Below are positions 6,993-16,811 of a DNA stretch of 60,071 nt, piece by piece. The first letter of the stretch is position 1, and each line of letters opens with the position of its first letter. Both the position numbers and the translations under genes were made by a program. The notes beneath the pieces are model-generated. The model ran no database searches and was not told the DNA's origin. It saw only the letters and a list, made by a program, of their open reading frames with translations. The DNA comes from Alphaproteobacteria bacterium (GTDB lineage Bacteria > Pseudomonadota > Alphaproteobacteria > Rickettsiales > UBA1997), in the NCBI GenBank assembly GCA_014190355.1, contig BJGH01000009.1, forward strand, positions 1 to 60,071, read 5' to 3'.

Positions 6993-9434
6993 ATGATTTT
7001 TAAAAAAGCTCAAAAATTTATGAAAAATTTACTAAATAGTCTTAAAAATATTTCGCTAACTTTAAAAAATAATTCGCTAAAAAATTCTTTAGTAAAAATA
7101 TTAATTTTTAGTTTTTTTTGCGGTCAGGTGCAAATGGCTTTGGGGCGGGGGGTTGTTGATTCTAAAGCTAATAATTTGCCGATAAAAAATGTGCAAGAAA
7201 ATAATTCTAATTTAGTAAATCAACAAGCTCAAAATCAGCAAGTTCAAAATCAAAAAACTAATGCTAATCACGGCAAAAATCTGCAAATTAAAAATACACA
7301 ATCAACTGATTCTTCAAATGTTGAGAAAAAATTAACAAACAATAATTCTAAAGAAAAACCAACAGAAAAAAATATAAACAATCAACAATTAACAAAAAAT
7401 ATTGATAATAACAAAATTTCTTCAATGCCGGAATTGTTGGTGATTGCCAATAGTGATAATTCGCAAAATGACAATTATCAAAGTTTTGTGTCGCGAAGTT
7501 CGCTTCGCACAAACACTGCCTTAATTGACACGCCTCAAGGAGTTTCAGTAGTTAATCAGCAACAAATTAAAGAGCAAAATATCACTAATATGGAGCAGGC
7601 AGTTCGTTATGTTCCTAGCTTTAATATTCAGCAAGGTGAGGGCCATCGCGATCAGTTGACAATTCGTGGCAATAGTACTAACGCTGATTTTTTTGTTGAT
7701 AGTGCTCGTGATGATTTACAATATTTGCGAGATTTTTATAATGTTGAAAATATTGAGTTTTTGCGTGGTCCAAATGCTTTAAGTTTTGGGCGAGGTGGGG
7801 CTGGTGGGTTAGTTAATCGCATCAATAAATATGCAGATGGCAAAAAACAATTAGCGTTTAATTTAACTTACGGCTCGTTTAACAATCAGCGAATTGCTAT
7901 TGATGTTGGCGATAAAATTAATGAGAAATTGGCAGTGAGACTAAACTCAATGTACGAGAAATCTGCAAGCTTTCGCAGATTCACAGATTTTGAACGCTAT
8001 GGCATTAATCCAACTTTAACAATTAATCTTGCTGAAAAAACTAATTTAAAACTTAGTTATGAACATTTCTTTGATCAACGCGTTGTTGATCGCGGTGTGC
8101 CATCGCAAAATAATCAAATGTTAACAACTAATGCTAAGAGTTATTTTGGTAATCCTTTTGAAAGCTATTCAGTTACGAGAATCAATAATTTGTCGGCAAT
8201 TATTGAGCATCAAATTGATAAAAATTCTGCTTTAAGAAATTTGACAAGGTTTAGTCAAAATTATAAATTTTATCAAAATATTTATCCTTCTTCTGCGGTT
8301 AATGCCAGTAATAATTTCAATATCTCAGCTTATAATAATTTAACTACTCGTGATAATTTTACTAACCAAATTGATTTCACAAAAAAATTTACTTTACTTA
8401 ACTTTAAACATAATCTGTTAATTGGTAATGAAATTACTCTTCAAGATTCTATTAATCTTCGCAAAAATGGTTTGTTCAACAATTCGTCAAGTTTATCGCT
8501 AAATGCTGGATCGCCAATTGATAACACATCGCTAAATTTTATTCGTCAAGCAAGTGTTAATGACTTGGTTAGCGAGGTGCGAGTAGCGGGAGTTTATTTG
8601 CAAGATCAAATTGATCTACATAAAAAATTGCAATTACTTGCAGGAGTAAGGCAAGATCGCTTTGAGGTTAATATTCGTAACAATCACGCAATGCAAAAAT
8701 TTTCACGAATTGATAATTTAACTTCGCCTAGACTTGGCTTAGTTTTTAAACCAAGTGAACAAGTTTCGCTTTATTCAAGTTATAGCGTTTCTTATTTGCC
8801 AAGTGCTGGTGATCAGTTCGATACTTTAGATGCGCAGTTGAAAAATTTCAAACCAGAGAAATTACAAAATTATGAAATTGGTAGCAAGATTGAAATTAAC
8901 AATAATTTAGCGATCAATACTGCGTTGTTTGAATTGCATCGAACTAACAGTAAAGCTAATGATCCAAGCAATGCCGGGTTTTATTTGTTGACGGGTGAAA
9001 CTCGCACTCGCGGATTTGAATTTGAAGCTAAGGGCAAAGTTACCAAAAAATTGCAAACAATTCTTGGCTATAGTTTGCAAGATGCCAGAGTTGTTTCAGC
9101 TACTACCAATGCTCAAAAGAATAGTAAAGTAGCGCTTGCACCGAATCACAAATTGGCAGTGTGGAATAAATATAATTTTAATCAACAATTGGCTCTAGCG
9201 CTTGGGGTAGTTCGTCAGTCAGCGCAATATGCTTCAGCTGATAATACTGTTAAACTTAAGGGTTTTAAGAGATTTGATTTGGCAGGGTTTTATAAGATTG
9301 ATAAAAATTATGATTTACAACTTAACATTGAAAATATTTTTAATGAACAATATGCTTTAACGGCCCACAACAACAATAACATCAGCCCTGGATCGATTAG
9401 AGCTTTTCGTTTAACTTTGAATGCTAAATTTTAA
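6993..9434 (+). CDS. TonB-dependent siderophore receptor (Fiu/BfrD-like)
   Basis: An 813-residue outer-membrane receptor for ferric siderophores, driven by TonB. The plug domain (about 176-290) has DTPQGVSVV, the pattern VDSARDDLQYLRDFYNVE and LRGPNALSFGRGGAGG, all diagnostic of the TonB-dependent siderophore receptor family. A 22-strand barrel follows and ends with a C-terminal Phe. A basic, hydrophobic signal region covers about residues 28-50; Met10 is an alternative start. An unusual Asn/Gln/Lys-rich low-complexity linker (about 55-142) separates the signal from a TonB-box-like MPELLVIA (145-152). The ligand cannot be read from sequence. It is a single gene with repeats on both sides and a palindrome just before the start that may give iron control. 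Confidence 0.92.
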   Translation: MIFKKAQKFMKNLLNSLKNISLTLKNNSLKNSLVKILIFSFFCGQVQMALGRGVVDSKANNLPIKNVQENNSNLVNQQAQNQQVQNQKTNANHGKNLQIKNTQSTDSSNVEKKLTNNNSKEKPTEKNINNQQLTKNIDNNKISSMPELLVIANSDNSQNDNYQSFVSRSSLRTNTALIDTPQGVSVVNQQQIKEQNITNMEQAVRYVPSFNIQQGEGHRDQLTIRGNSTNADFFVDSARDDLQYLRDFYNVENIEFLRGPNALSFGRGGAGGLVNRINKYADGKKQLAFNLTYGSFNNQRIAIDVGDKINEKLAVRLNSMYEKSASFRRFTDFERYGINPTLTINLAEKTNLKLSYEHFFDQRVVDRGVPSQNNQMLTTNAKSYFGNPFESYSVTRINNLSAIIEHQIDKNSALRNLTRFSQNYKFYQNIYPSSAVNASNNFNISAYNNLTTRDNFTNQIDFTKKFTLLNFKHNLLIGNEITLQDSINLRKNGLFNNSSSLSLNAGSPIDNTSLNFIRQASVNDLVSEVRVAGVYLQDQIDLHKKLQLLAGVRQDRFEVNIRNNHAMQKFSRIDNLTSPRLGLVFKPSEQVSLYSSYSVSYLPSAGDQFDTLDAQLKNFKPEKLQNYEIGSKIEINNNLAINTALFELHRTNSKANDPSNAGFYLLTGETRTRGFEFEAKGKVTKKLQTILGYSLQDARVVSATTNAQKNSKVALAPNHKLAVWNKYNFNQQLALALGVVRQSAQYASADNTVKLKGFKRFDLAGFYKIDKNYDLQLNIENIFNEQYALTAHNNNNISPGSIRAFRLTLNAKF

Positions 9435-9489
9435 AAATTAGGTTATTTTTTTTAAAAAATTTTTGTTAAATAAACCATAATTTTTTTTA

Positions 9490-9790
9490 AGGAGGGGGTC
9501 TGACCCCTTTTTCAAAAAAAATGGGGTTTTGAATAAGGGGTTGTAAGCTAAAATGACTTTTAAATTAATTTTGTTAAAAATTATACCCTTTGGGACTAAG
9601 AAAGATCTGGTCAAGTAGCTGTTTTTGTCATTAAAAGGGGTCTGACCCCTTTTTCAAAATTAATTTTTTAAAAATTATACCCTTTGGGACTAAGAAAGAT
9701 CTGGTCAAGTAGCTGTTTTTGTCATTAAAAGGGGTCTGACCCCTTTTTCAAAAAAAATAGGGTTTTGAATAAGGGGTTGTAGGTTAAATT
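9490..9790. repeat. GGGGTCTGACCCC dispersed repeat family, direct repeats
   Basis: Three palindromic cores AGGGGTCTGACCCCTTTTT occur, the first starting at about 9495 with a longer G run. A 93-bp direct repeat containing CCCTTTGGGACTAAGAAAGA and GGTCAAGTAGCTG separates them. The outer copies continue into AAAAAATGGGGTTTTGAATA or a near variant, then AGGGGTTGTA. The same family, diverged, is present at 1575-1640 (inverted) and at 58703-59010. Confidence 0.9.
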
Positions 9791-9810
9791 TATGATTAAA
9801 AAAAATAATT

Positions 9811-10345
9811 AGTTTATTGTCGAGAGACTCTATTGTTGGGAGATATATTTATAATTTAATTTAAAACAATAAAATTTAAGGCTGGCTTGCTTAAGATACT
9901 ATAATGTTAGGAGATATATTGCAAATTTGATTGAGAATAAAAAATTAATGGCTGGCTTGCTTGAGATACTATAATGCTAGGAGATATTGCAAATTTGATT
10001 GAGAATAAAAAATTAATGGCTGGCTTGCTTGAGATACTATAATGCTAGGAGATATTGCAAATTTGATTGAGAATAAAAAATTAATGGCTGGCTTGCTTGA
10101 GATACTATAATGCTAGGAGATATTGCAAATTTGATTGAGAATAAAAAATTAATGGCTGGCTTGCTTGAGATACTATAATGCTAGGAGATATATTGCAAAT
10201 TTGATTGAGAATAAAAAATTAATGGCTTGCTTGAGATACTATAATGCTAGGAGATATATTGCAAATTTGATTGAGAATAAAAAATTAATGGCTGTGGAAC
10301 TTGAGAGATTTTTTTGTTGGGGGGATATATTTCAAATGAGGAGAT
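9811..10345. repeat. Tandem array of 68/70-bp units
   Basis: GCTGGCTTGCTT recurs at 9881, 9951, 10019, 10087 and 10155, with a shortened copy at about 10225, so spacing is 68 or 70 bp. The difference is GGAGATATTGC versus GGAGATATATTGC. Inner units are nearly identical; the first and last are diverged. Units abut with no variable spacer, so this is a tandem array and not CRISPR. It ends about 25 bp beyond the 3' end of the convergent prepilin-like gene. Confidence 0.95.
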
Positions 10346-10369
10346 ATGTTTCAAATATTTTCTTGCTGA

Positions 10370-11287
10370 TTACAATTCTTGTTGCTGGTATTTTATTGCC
10401 CATTTTTTTTGCAAATATTGGTTAATTTCTTGACTCTCTTGAGCTGTTAATTGACGATTGAAAATAATTAACTCAGCAATTTGTCCGTGAAGAAAATTTG
10501 CATAATCAACATTGTTGATATTTTGGTTTGATTGATAGGTCTGATAAGCTCCAAGGATGATTTTATTGATGTTATCGCTTGTAAAATTATGAGTAAACTG
10601 ATTAACAAATTGATTGTTAATTTTGAAATTAATAACTGTTTCGCTGACAGAAGCTTCGATGATTATGGGAGTTTTGATTGACAGATCTTTAGTTAAATTA
10701 AATTGCTCAACAGTTTTGGAATTGTTATCGATTGTGAATTGTAAATTATAAAAATTTTCTTTTTTGATATTATTGAGGCTGAATTTATTGTCATTGGTTT
10801 TGAAAGAAATTATTGTTGATTGATCGTTAACAAAATTTTTTGAGGAATTTACCAAGAAAATTGAAATATTTTTAAAAATTAATTGGTCTGTTAAATTCAA
10901 TTCAAGAAAACTATTAACCCCATTAAATTCAATAGCCGGAAGGTTGTTAATGGCTGATTTAATGAAGTTAGGGCGATTATTGGTAATCTTTTGTTCAAAG
11001 CTTATTGGTTGTTGAGCAAATTGTGATGAGCCAAGCCAGCTACTAACTGCTGATAAATCTTCTTGTTCAATTTCACTGAAGCTTGATTTATCGCTAGTTT
11101 CAAACCATAAAATCAAATCACTGGTTGATTTAACAACTGAATCTTGAGTGTATTTATTGGCATTATCAATTTTATTTTGGGCAAAATAATTTTCGGTTAA
11201 ACGAATCAGCGATAGAATTATTGTTATCACTAAAATTACTACGCCAAGCTCAATAATTGAAAACGCTTTCTTAAAATTTTTTTTCAT
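10370..11287 (-). CDS. Prepilin-like protein with LamG/concanavalin-type domain (paralogue 1)
   Basis: This 305-residue protein opens with a class III signal: KKAFSIIELGVVILVITII. Cleavage is expected between Ala and Phe, Glu falls at +5 of the mature chain, and a hydrophobic helix follows, as in type IV pilins and type II secretion pseudopilins. The rest resembles a LamG/concanavalin-like jelly roll, ending with GQIAELIIFNRQLTAQE and a terminal YLQKKWAIK, a pattern common to surface proteins of this class. A second protein with the same plan lies at 32092-33042. No secretion ATPase or pilus assembly gene is in the window, so the partner machinery must be elsewhere. A surface or pseudopilus adhesin role is inferred. 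Confidence 0.75.
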   Translation of the reverse strand: MKKNFKKAFSIIELGVVILVITIILSLIRLTENYFAQNKIDNANKYTQDSVVKSTSDLILWFETSDKSSFSEIEQEDLSAVSSWLGSSQFAQQPISFEQKITNNRPNFIKSAINNLPAIEFNGVNSFLELNLTDQLIFKNISIFLVNSSKNFVNDQSTIISFKTNDNKFSLNNIKKENFYNLQFTIDNNSKTVEQFNLTKDLSIKTPIIIEASVSETVINFKINNQFVNQFTHNFTSDNINKIILGAYQTYQSNQNINNVDYANFLHGQIAELIIFNRQLTAQESQEINQYLQKKWAIKYQQQEL

Positions 11288-11394
11288 AAATTTATTATCT
11301 TTTAAAAAATAGCTTTTATAATTTGCTTTAAGAATATAAAGATATTTTAATATCTTAAATTATATTTTAAAACTCTTAATAAAAAAAATAATTT

Positions 11395-13152
11395 ATGAGC
11401 AAAGATACTAAAAATTCTAATCAATATCAATTGCCTTCAAGAAATGTTTTGAAATCGCATGGCTGTGAAGCAAGAAAAACCATGCTTTATAATATTCAAA
11501 CCGATCTTTATCCTAATGGCTTAAGTGAAGAAGATTTGCAAAAACCTTTTGTTGGAGTGGTTACTGCGTGGAATGAAGCTGCACCTTGCAATATCGCTTT
11601 GGCCAGACAAGCGCAACCTGCTAAAAAAGGGGTAAAAGAAAGTGGTGGAACTCCGCGTGAGTTTACCACTATCACCGTTACTGATGGCATTGCTAATGGT
11701 CATCAAGGTATGAAGTCTTCATTGGTTTCACGCGAGGTAATTGCTGATTCAATTGAATTAACGGTTCGTGGTCATGGTTATGATGCATTAGTTGGCATTG
11801 CAGGTTGCGATAAATCACTACCTGGAATGATGATGGCGATGTGTCGATTAAATGTCCCAAGCGTTTTTATGTATGGTGGATCAATTTTACCAGGAAAATT
11901 TCAAGATCGTGATGTTACAATTGTTGATGTTTTTGAAGGGGTAGGGCAAAGAGATGCGGGAAAAATGACTGATAGCGAGTTACTGCAATTGGCTAAAGTT
12001 GCTTGTCCTTCAGCTGGAGCATGTGGCGGACAATTCACCGCTAATACCATGGCATGTGTTAGTGAAGCAATTGGTTTAGCGTTACCTGGTTCATCAGGTG
12101 CTCCTGCACCATACGAATCAAGGGATGAATATGCTTATTTTTCTGGACAAGCGGTAATGAATTTAATCAATAATAATATCAAAGCTCGAGATATTGTTAC
12201 GCTAAAAGCTTTAGAGAATGCTACAACAATTGTTGCGGCAACAGGTGGTTCAACCAATGCAGTGTTGCATCTTCCAGCAATTGCCAATGAATGTGGAATT
12301 GATTTTGATGTTTTTGCCATAGAAAAAATTTTCAAAAAAACTCCTTACATTGCTGATATGAAACCGGGTGGAAAATATGTTGCAAAGGATTTATATGAAG
12401 CAGGTGGAGTGCAAATGGTTTTAAAAGTTTTGCTCGATGCTGGATTTATTCATGGTGATTGTTTAACTGTTACCGGTAAGACTATGGCTGAAAATTTGCG
12501 AGATGTTAAATTTAATGCAAACCAAAAAGTTGTTTATCATCCTGATAAGCCATTGTCTAGTAGTGGTGGAGTGGTGGTGTTGAAAGGGAATTTAGCGCAA
12601 GATGGAGCAGTTGTAAAAATTGCTGGTATGAGCAAAGAATCTCTGGTTTTTAAAGGGGTGGCACGATGCTTTGATAGTGAAGAGGATTGCTTCAAGGCAG
12701 TTGAACAAAAAAAATATCGAGCAGGTGATGTTTTGGTTATCCGCTATGAAGGTCCAAAGGGTGGTCCAGGAATGCGTGAAATGCTTGCTACAACTGCAGC
12801 AATTTATGGACAAGGTATGGGCAATAAGGTTGCTTTAATTACCGATGGTAGGTTTTCAGGAGGAACGCGAGGTTTTTGCGTAGGTCATATTAGTCCTGAA
12901 GCAAGTGTTGGCGGTAATATTGCTTTGCTTAAAGATGGCGATGAAATTGTTATCGATGCTATTTTAGGAACAATCGATGTTTTGTTAAGTGATCAAGAAT
13001 TACAAAATCGTCGAGCAAAATTTGTTTCGAAAAATAATGACTATACTAGTGGAGCATTGTGGAAATTTACTCAAACTGTTGGTTCAGCTCGATATGGAGC
13101 GGTCACGCATGGTGGAGCAAAAGTTGAAAAAATTTCTTACGATAAATTATAA
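11395..13152 (+). CDS. ilvD: Dihydroxy-acid dehydratase
   Basis: IlvD converts 2,3-dihydroxy-isovalerate and its methylvalerate homologue to the 2-oxo acids, the third common step of valine and isoleucine synthesis. It is a cytosolic Fe-S enzyme. At 585 residues it is family length. The three cysteine sites are visible: PCN (Cys65), AGCDKS (Cys138) and CPSAGACGG (Cys210). The C-terminal [19 protein letters not shown] is the IlvD/Edd signature. PYESRDEYA and the overall sequence favour IlvD over phosphogluconate dehydratase. No other ilv gene is near. The start has no Shine-Dalgarno sequence. recJ follows 39 bp downstream and may be cotranscribed. Confidence 0.95.
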   Translation: MSKDTKNSNQYQLPSRNVLKSHGCEARKTMLYNIQTDLYPNGLSEEDLQKPFVGVVTAWNEAAPCNIALARQAQPAKKGVKESGGTPREFTTITVTDGIANGHQGMKSSLVSREVIADSIELTVRGHGYDALVGIAGCDKSLPGMMMAMCRLNVPSVFMYGGSILPGKFQDRDVTIVDVFEGVGQRDAGKMTDSELLQLAKVACPSAGACGGQFTANTMACVSEAIGLALPGSSGAPAPYESRDEYAYFSGQAVMNLINNNIKARDIVTLKALENATTIVAATGGSTNAVLHLPAIANECGIDFDVFAIEKIFKKTPYIADMKPGGKYVAKDLYEAGGVQMVLKVLLDAGFIHGDCLTVTGKTMAENLRDVKFNANQKVVYHPDKPLSSSGGVVVLKGNLAQDGAVVKIAGMSKESLVFKGVARCFDSEEDCFKAVEQKKYRAGDVLVIRYEGPKGGPGMREMLATTAAIYGQGMGNKVALITDGRFSGGTRGFCVGHISPEASVGGNIALLKDGDEIVIDAILGTIDVLLSDQELQNRRAKFVSKNNDYTSGALWKFTQTVGSARYGAVTHGGAKVEKISYDKL

Positions 13153-13191
13153 TCAAAAGTTTTTAATACTAATTAACTAAAATCACCAATA

Positions 13192-14985
13192 ATGAACAAT
13201 AGTAATTTAAAACTATCAATACTAGATAAAAAATATTTAGCCAAAGAATTTGACGAACGTTTGGCAAAAGCAATTGCTCAGCGTTTTGAAATTTCGCCAA
13301 TAATTGCTGATTTATTGGCAATGCGAGGAGTTGCCATTGATGAGGTTGAAGAATTTTTAGATCCTAAAATTAAAAATTTTTTACCCGATCCTTTTACTTT
13401 AGGTGGAGTTAAAGATGGTATTGAAAGAGTTCTTAAGGCAATTAATAATCAGCAAAAAATTACGGTTTTTGCTGATTATGATGTTGACGGTGCAACAAGT
13501 TGTGCGTTGTTGATTCGTTTTTTTCGTGAAATTGGTGTTGAAGCAGAAATTTATGTTCCTGATCGGATTTTAGAAGGATATGGACCAAATTCACAAGCCT
13601 TGTTAAATATCAAAAAAAATGGTAGCGATTTAGTGATTACTGTTGATTGCGGAACCCTAGCTTTTAAGCCTTTGGAAGATGCTAAGAAAGCAGGATTAGA
13701 AGTAATTGTCATCGATCACCACTTAGGAGTGGTTGAAAAACCTGAAGCCATTGCTATTATCAATCCCAATTTACTTGACGAAAAATTTGCTATAAAAAAT
13801 ATTTGTGGTGTGGCAGTGAGTTTTTTATTCATTGTTGGATTAAACAAAACTCTTCGAGAATCTGGTTTTTATAAGGATAAAAAAGAACCAAATCTTTTTG
13901 ATCTTTTGGATCTGGTAGCTCTTGGTACAGTTTGCGATGTTATGCCATTGACTGGCTTGAATCGGGCATTTGTAAGCGCTGGTTTAAAGATTTTAAAACA
14001 ACGCAAAAATTTGGGACTTCGCAAAATTAGCGATTTAGCGGGATTAAATACTTTGCCAGATGCCTATAGTTTGGGCTTTGTTTTAGGTCCAAGAATTAAC
14101 GCTTCAGGCAGGGTAGGTAAGGCCAATCTTGGTGCAACAATTTTGTCAAGCGAATGCGAAATACAAACTCAAGAAATTGCTTTGCAATTGGAAGAATTTA
14201 ATAAACAGCGTAAAGATATTGAAGCTAAAGTTTTAGATCAGGCAGTTGAAAGATTAGAAAAAGGGGTTGATGGTTTTACTAAAAATGATCCGATAATTTT
14301 TGCTCAAGCAGATGATTGGCATCAAGGGGTTATTGGCATTGTAGCTTCACGATTGAAAGATTTGTTTAACAAACCTGTGGCAGTTTTAAGCGTTGATAAA
14401 AAAAATGGCAAAGCCAAGGCATCATGTCGTTCAATTACGGGTATTGATTTTGGAGCAAATATTTTGCAAGCAAGGTTAGCAGGATTGTTGTTGGAAGGCG
14501 GAGGTCATGCGATGGCAGGAGGTTTTAGTGTTAAGAGTGAGAAAATCAGCGAGCTTCATCAATTTTTTTGTCAAAGGTTGCAAACTCAAGTTGCAGAATT
14601 ATCCGCTCAAAATTTAGCACTTTATGATCTAGAAATTGATATCGCTCAGCTTAATTTACAACTGATGAAAGAGCTTTTGAAGCTTGAGCCATACGGAGTT
14701 GGCAATATGAAACCAAGATTTTTAATTAAAGATGCCAAAAAAATCCGTAGCACTTTGATTGGCTCTAAGCAAGAGCATATCAGTTGTATTTTCAGTGCTA
14801 AAACACTTCTTGGCTTTGATAATCAAATCAATGCTGTGGCATTTCGAAGTAACAACACTAAGCTTGGAGAATTGTTACTTACCGCAAAAACTTCGCAGAG
14901 CTTGAATTTGATAGCTACTTTAAATATTAACAACTGGATGGGAGTTGAAAAAATGCAAATGATGATTGAAGATGCGATATTATAA
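13192..14985 (+). CDS. recJ: Single-stranded-DNA-specific 5'-3' exonuclease RecJ
   Basis: RecJ degrades 5' single-stranded DNA in recombination and mismatch repair. The 597-residue chain has the DHH-superfamily motifs: ADYDVDG at 94-100 (Mn-binding Asp residues), VDCG, and IDHHLG near 175-180. A DHHA1-type region with GGGHAMAGGFSV and an OB-fold C-terminus follow. Length is normal for alphaproteobacterial RecJ. It lies 39 bp after ilvD with no clear Shine-Dalgarno sequence and is followed by the SxtJ-like cassette. Confidence 0.95.
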   Translation: MNNSNLKLSILDKKYLAKEFDERLAKAIAQRFEISPIIADLLAMRGVAIDEVEEFLDPKIKNFLPDPFTLGGVKDGIERVLKAINNQQKITVFADYDVDGATSCALLIRFFREIGVEAEIYVPDRILEGYGPNSQALLNIKKNGSDLVITVDCGTLAFKPLEDAKKAGLEVIVIDHHLGVVEKPEAIAIINPNLLDEKFAIKNICGVAVSFLFIVGLNKTLRESGFYKDKKEPNLFDLLDLVALGTVCDVMPLTGLNRAFVSAGLKILKQRKNLGLRKISDLAGLNTLPDAYSLGFVLGPRINASGRVGKANLGATILSSECEIQTQEIALQLEEFNKQRKDIEAKVLDQAVERLEKGVDGFTKNDPIIFAQADDWHQGVIGIVASRLKDLFNKPVAVLSVDKKNGKAKASCRSITGIDFGANILQARLAGLLLEGGGHAMAGGFSVKSEKISELHQFFCQRLQTQVAELSAQNLALYDLEIDIAQLNLQLMKELLKLEPYGVGNMKPRFLIKDAKKIRSTLIGSKQEHISCIFSAKTLLGFDNQINAVAFRSNNTKLGELLLTAKTSQSLNLIATLNINNWMGVEKMQMMIEDAIL

Positions 14986-15050
14986 ATTTATTATTTGGAA
15001 TTTATTTTTTAATAATTAAATTTGATGGATTAATTTTAATTTTTCTTGTT

Positions 15051-15515
15051 ATGGCTAATATTCAAAAAAATAATTATCAAAAAAACGATTCTCAAAAAAA
15101 AGATTCTGATTGGCAAAATAACTCAAATAAACAAATTAATTATCAAGATAATTTAAAAAATCTTAGAGTTTTTGGTTTTATTTGGGCAGGAATTTTTTTG
15201 GTTATTGCTTACAAATCAAGTTGGAGTTTTCTACCAACGCTTCTGGCGATTTTATTTGTAACAATTGGCTTACTTAAACCCAATTTTTTTGAGCAAAGTA
15301 AGATTATGCCAATCTGGTTAAAATTTGGCGAAATTGTTGGTAAAATAAATTCTAAAATTATTATTTTTATAATGTTTTACTGTTTATTTACCCCTATTGG
15401 TTTGGTTTTAAAAATATTTGGTAAAGATTTGTTATCTAAAAAATTGCAACCTCAGGCAAGTAGTTATTTTAAACCTCGTACTCAAACTTTAAGCGATATG
15501 CGAAACCAATTTTAA
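15051..15515 (+). CDS. SxtJ-like small membrane protein
   Basis: A 154-residue protein with a polar, Asn/Lys-rich N-terminus (1-40), two closely spaced hydrophobic segments (about 45-80) and a further one (about 97-120). The end, KPRTQTLSDMRNQF, is polar. Similarity alone is weak. The assignment rests on size, topology and order: SxtJ-family membrane proteins sit upstream of an SGNH hydrolase, a DUF5989 mini-protein and a NodU/SxtI-type carbamoyltransferase, exactly the order here. The next gene starts 2 bp after its stop. Likely an inner-membrane partner of that cassette; biochemical role unknown. Confidence 0.6.
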   Translation: MANIQKNNYQKNDSQKKDSDWQNNSNKQINYQDNLKNLRVFGFIWAGIFLVIAYKSSWSFLPTLLAILFVTIGLLKPNFFEQSKIMPIWLKFGEIVGKINSKIIIFIMFYCLFTPIGLVLKIFGKDLLSKKLQPQASSYFKPRTQTLSDMRNQF

Positions 15516-15517
15516 TT

Positions 15518-16624
15518 ATGCTTAAAAAAATTATTAAACAATATCCTAAATTAACTAATTACCTGCTTTTAACTTTGGTGGTATTGGTAAGTGGGATGTT
15601 GTTTTACAAAATAATTTCTTTAGAAATTATTGCCAGTGACACTGGTCAAGAAAAATATAGTATTTTAGATAAGGTGATTCACAAAGTTAGATGCAATGAT
15701 GAACGCAATATTCGTTTGCGTGAATTAAAGCCAGATGCCAAATATTATCGTCAACCTCCACGCCAATACCCAACTTTAGAAAATAAGAAATATTTATTGC
15801 AAACCAATAGCAATGGTTTTATTGCTCCAGCCTTTATCAATAAAAATCCTGATTTGCAGATTTTTTTCTTAGGAGGGTCAACCACTGAATGTGAAATGGT
15901 TGATGAAAAATATCGCTTCCCATATTTGGTAGGAAGGATTCTTGAGGATAGACTGAAAATAAAAGTTAACAGTGATAATGGGGCAAAAAGTGGTAATAAC
16001 TCTTTGCATTCAATTAATATTTTGTTAAACAAGCTTATCCCTTTTAATCCTGATATTGTAGTGATGATGCACAATATCAATGATTTATCAACATTATTTT
16101 ATGAAGGAACTTACTGGAATAAAAACAAAGTAATTGCTCCTATTGCTTGTGATTTAAAAAATAAAAGTAAATATATTAAGCAAGATCAATGGTCTATCAA
16201 TAAGGACTGGCAAAAACGTGTTTTAAATGATCCACAGCAAAGTGAAAAAATGATTGAAGATTTTAAACAAAATTTAAAAATCTTTGTCAATATCGCGAAA
16301 GCAAAAAAAATCACACCAGTTTTAATGACTCAGGCAAATCGTATTGAAAGTGATCCGGATTTTACAAATGAGCGAGGTAAAGAAGCTAGTAAACTTTACC
16401 AACAGCAATATATAAAATTTAATCAGGCAATTCGTGATGTCGCTAAACAAGAAAATATTTTGCTGATTGATTTAGCAAAATTAATCCCTGCGGATGAAAA
16501 ATACATTTATGATGTAGTGCATTTTAATCAAGCAGGAAGCGAATTAGTGGCAAATGAAATTGCTAAAAGTTTAATTGATTTTATTAATAAACAAAAAACA
16601 ACAAAAAAAAATAAAAGCAAATAA
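15518..16624 (+). CDS. SGNH/GDSL-type hydrolase, membrane-anchored
   Basis: This 368-residue protein has one N-terminal membrane segment (about 15-35), then a hydrolase domain. Block I is FFLGGSTTE with the candidate nucleophile Ser. A block III-like NINDLS provides an Asn. Block V is YDVVHFNQAGSELVA, with the Asp and His two residues apart. Such enzymes are esterases or acyltransferases acting on envelope or extracellular glycans. Topology suggests the catalytic part is periplasmic. It is the second gene of a tight four-gene cassette with the carbamoyltransferase, so it may modify the same product. The substrate is unknown. Confidence 0.8.
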   Translation: MLKKIIKQYPKLTNYLLLTLVVLVSGMLFYKIISLEIIASDTGQEKYSILDKVIHKVRCNDERNIRLRELKPDAKYYRQPPRQYPTLENKKYLLQTNSNGFIAPAFINKNPDLQIFFLGGSTTECEMVDEKYRFPYLVGRILEDRLKIKVNSDNGAKSGNNSLHSINILLNKLIPFNPDIVVMMHNINDLSTLFYEGTYWNKNKVIAPIACDLKNKSKYIKQDQWSINKDWQKRVLNDPQQSEKMIEDFKQNLKIFVNIAKAKKITPVLMTQANRIESDPDFTNERGKEASKLYQQQYIKFNQAIRDVAKQENILLIDLAKLIPADEKYIYDVVHFNQAGSELVANEIAKSLIDFINKQKTTKKNKSK

Positions 16625-16658
16625 ATTTAAATTAAAATAATCAAATTATAATTAAATT

Positions 16659-16808
16659 ATGTCTTTCTTAAAAGAATTATGGAAATTTTTAAAAGCTCGT
16701 AAAAAATTTTGGTTATTACCAATCATTATTATCATGCTTTTGTTGGGAGTGTTGGTGATTTTTGCACAAGGCTCAGCAGTTGCGCCATTTATTTACACAT
16801 TGTTTTAA
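16659..16808 (+). CDS. DUF5989-family mini membrane protein
   Basis: A 49-residue frame starts at ATG 16659 and stops at TAA 16806-16808, three bases before the carbamoyltransferase start. It begins MSFLKELWKFLKARKKFWLL, continues with a single hydrophobic helix, and ends with FAQGSAVAPFIYTLF. The charged WKFLKARKKFW face, one transmembrane helix and the QGSAVAPFIYTLF end match DUF5989, a short family known beside SxtJ and carbamoyltransferase genes. Its position between the SGNH hydrolase and the carbamoyltransferase supports the call. Function unknown; probably a membrane adaptor for this cassette. Confidence 0.85.
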   Translation: MSFLKELWKFLKARKKFWLLPIIIIMLLLGVLVIFAQGSAVAPFIYTLF

Positions 16809-16811
16809 ATT

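Noticed and set aside
9811-10345. CRISPR array
   Set aside because: Units abut without unique spacers and are themselves 68-70 bp; this is a tandem repeat.
10165-10425. 86-residue open frame MRYYNARRYIANLIEN...
   Set aside because: It is a translation of the 68/70-bp tandem units running into the opposite strand of the prepilin-like gene; the repeated peptide only mirrors the DNA repeat.
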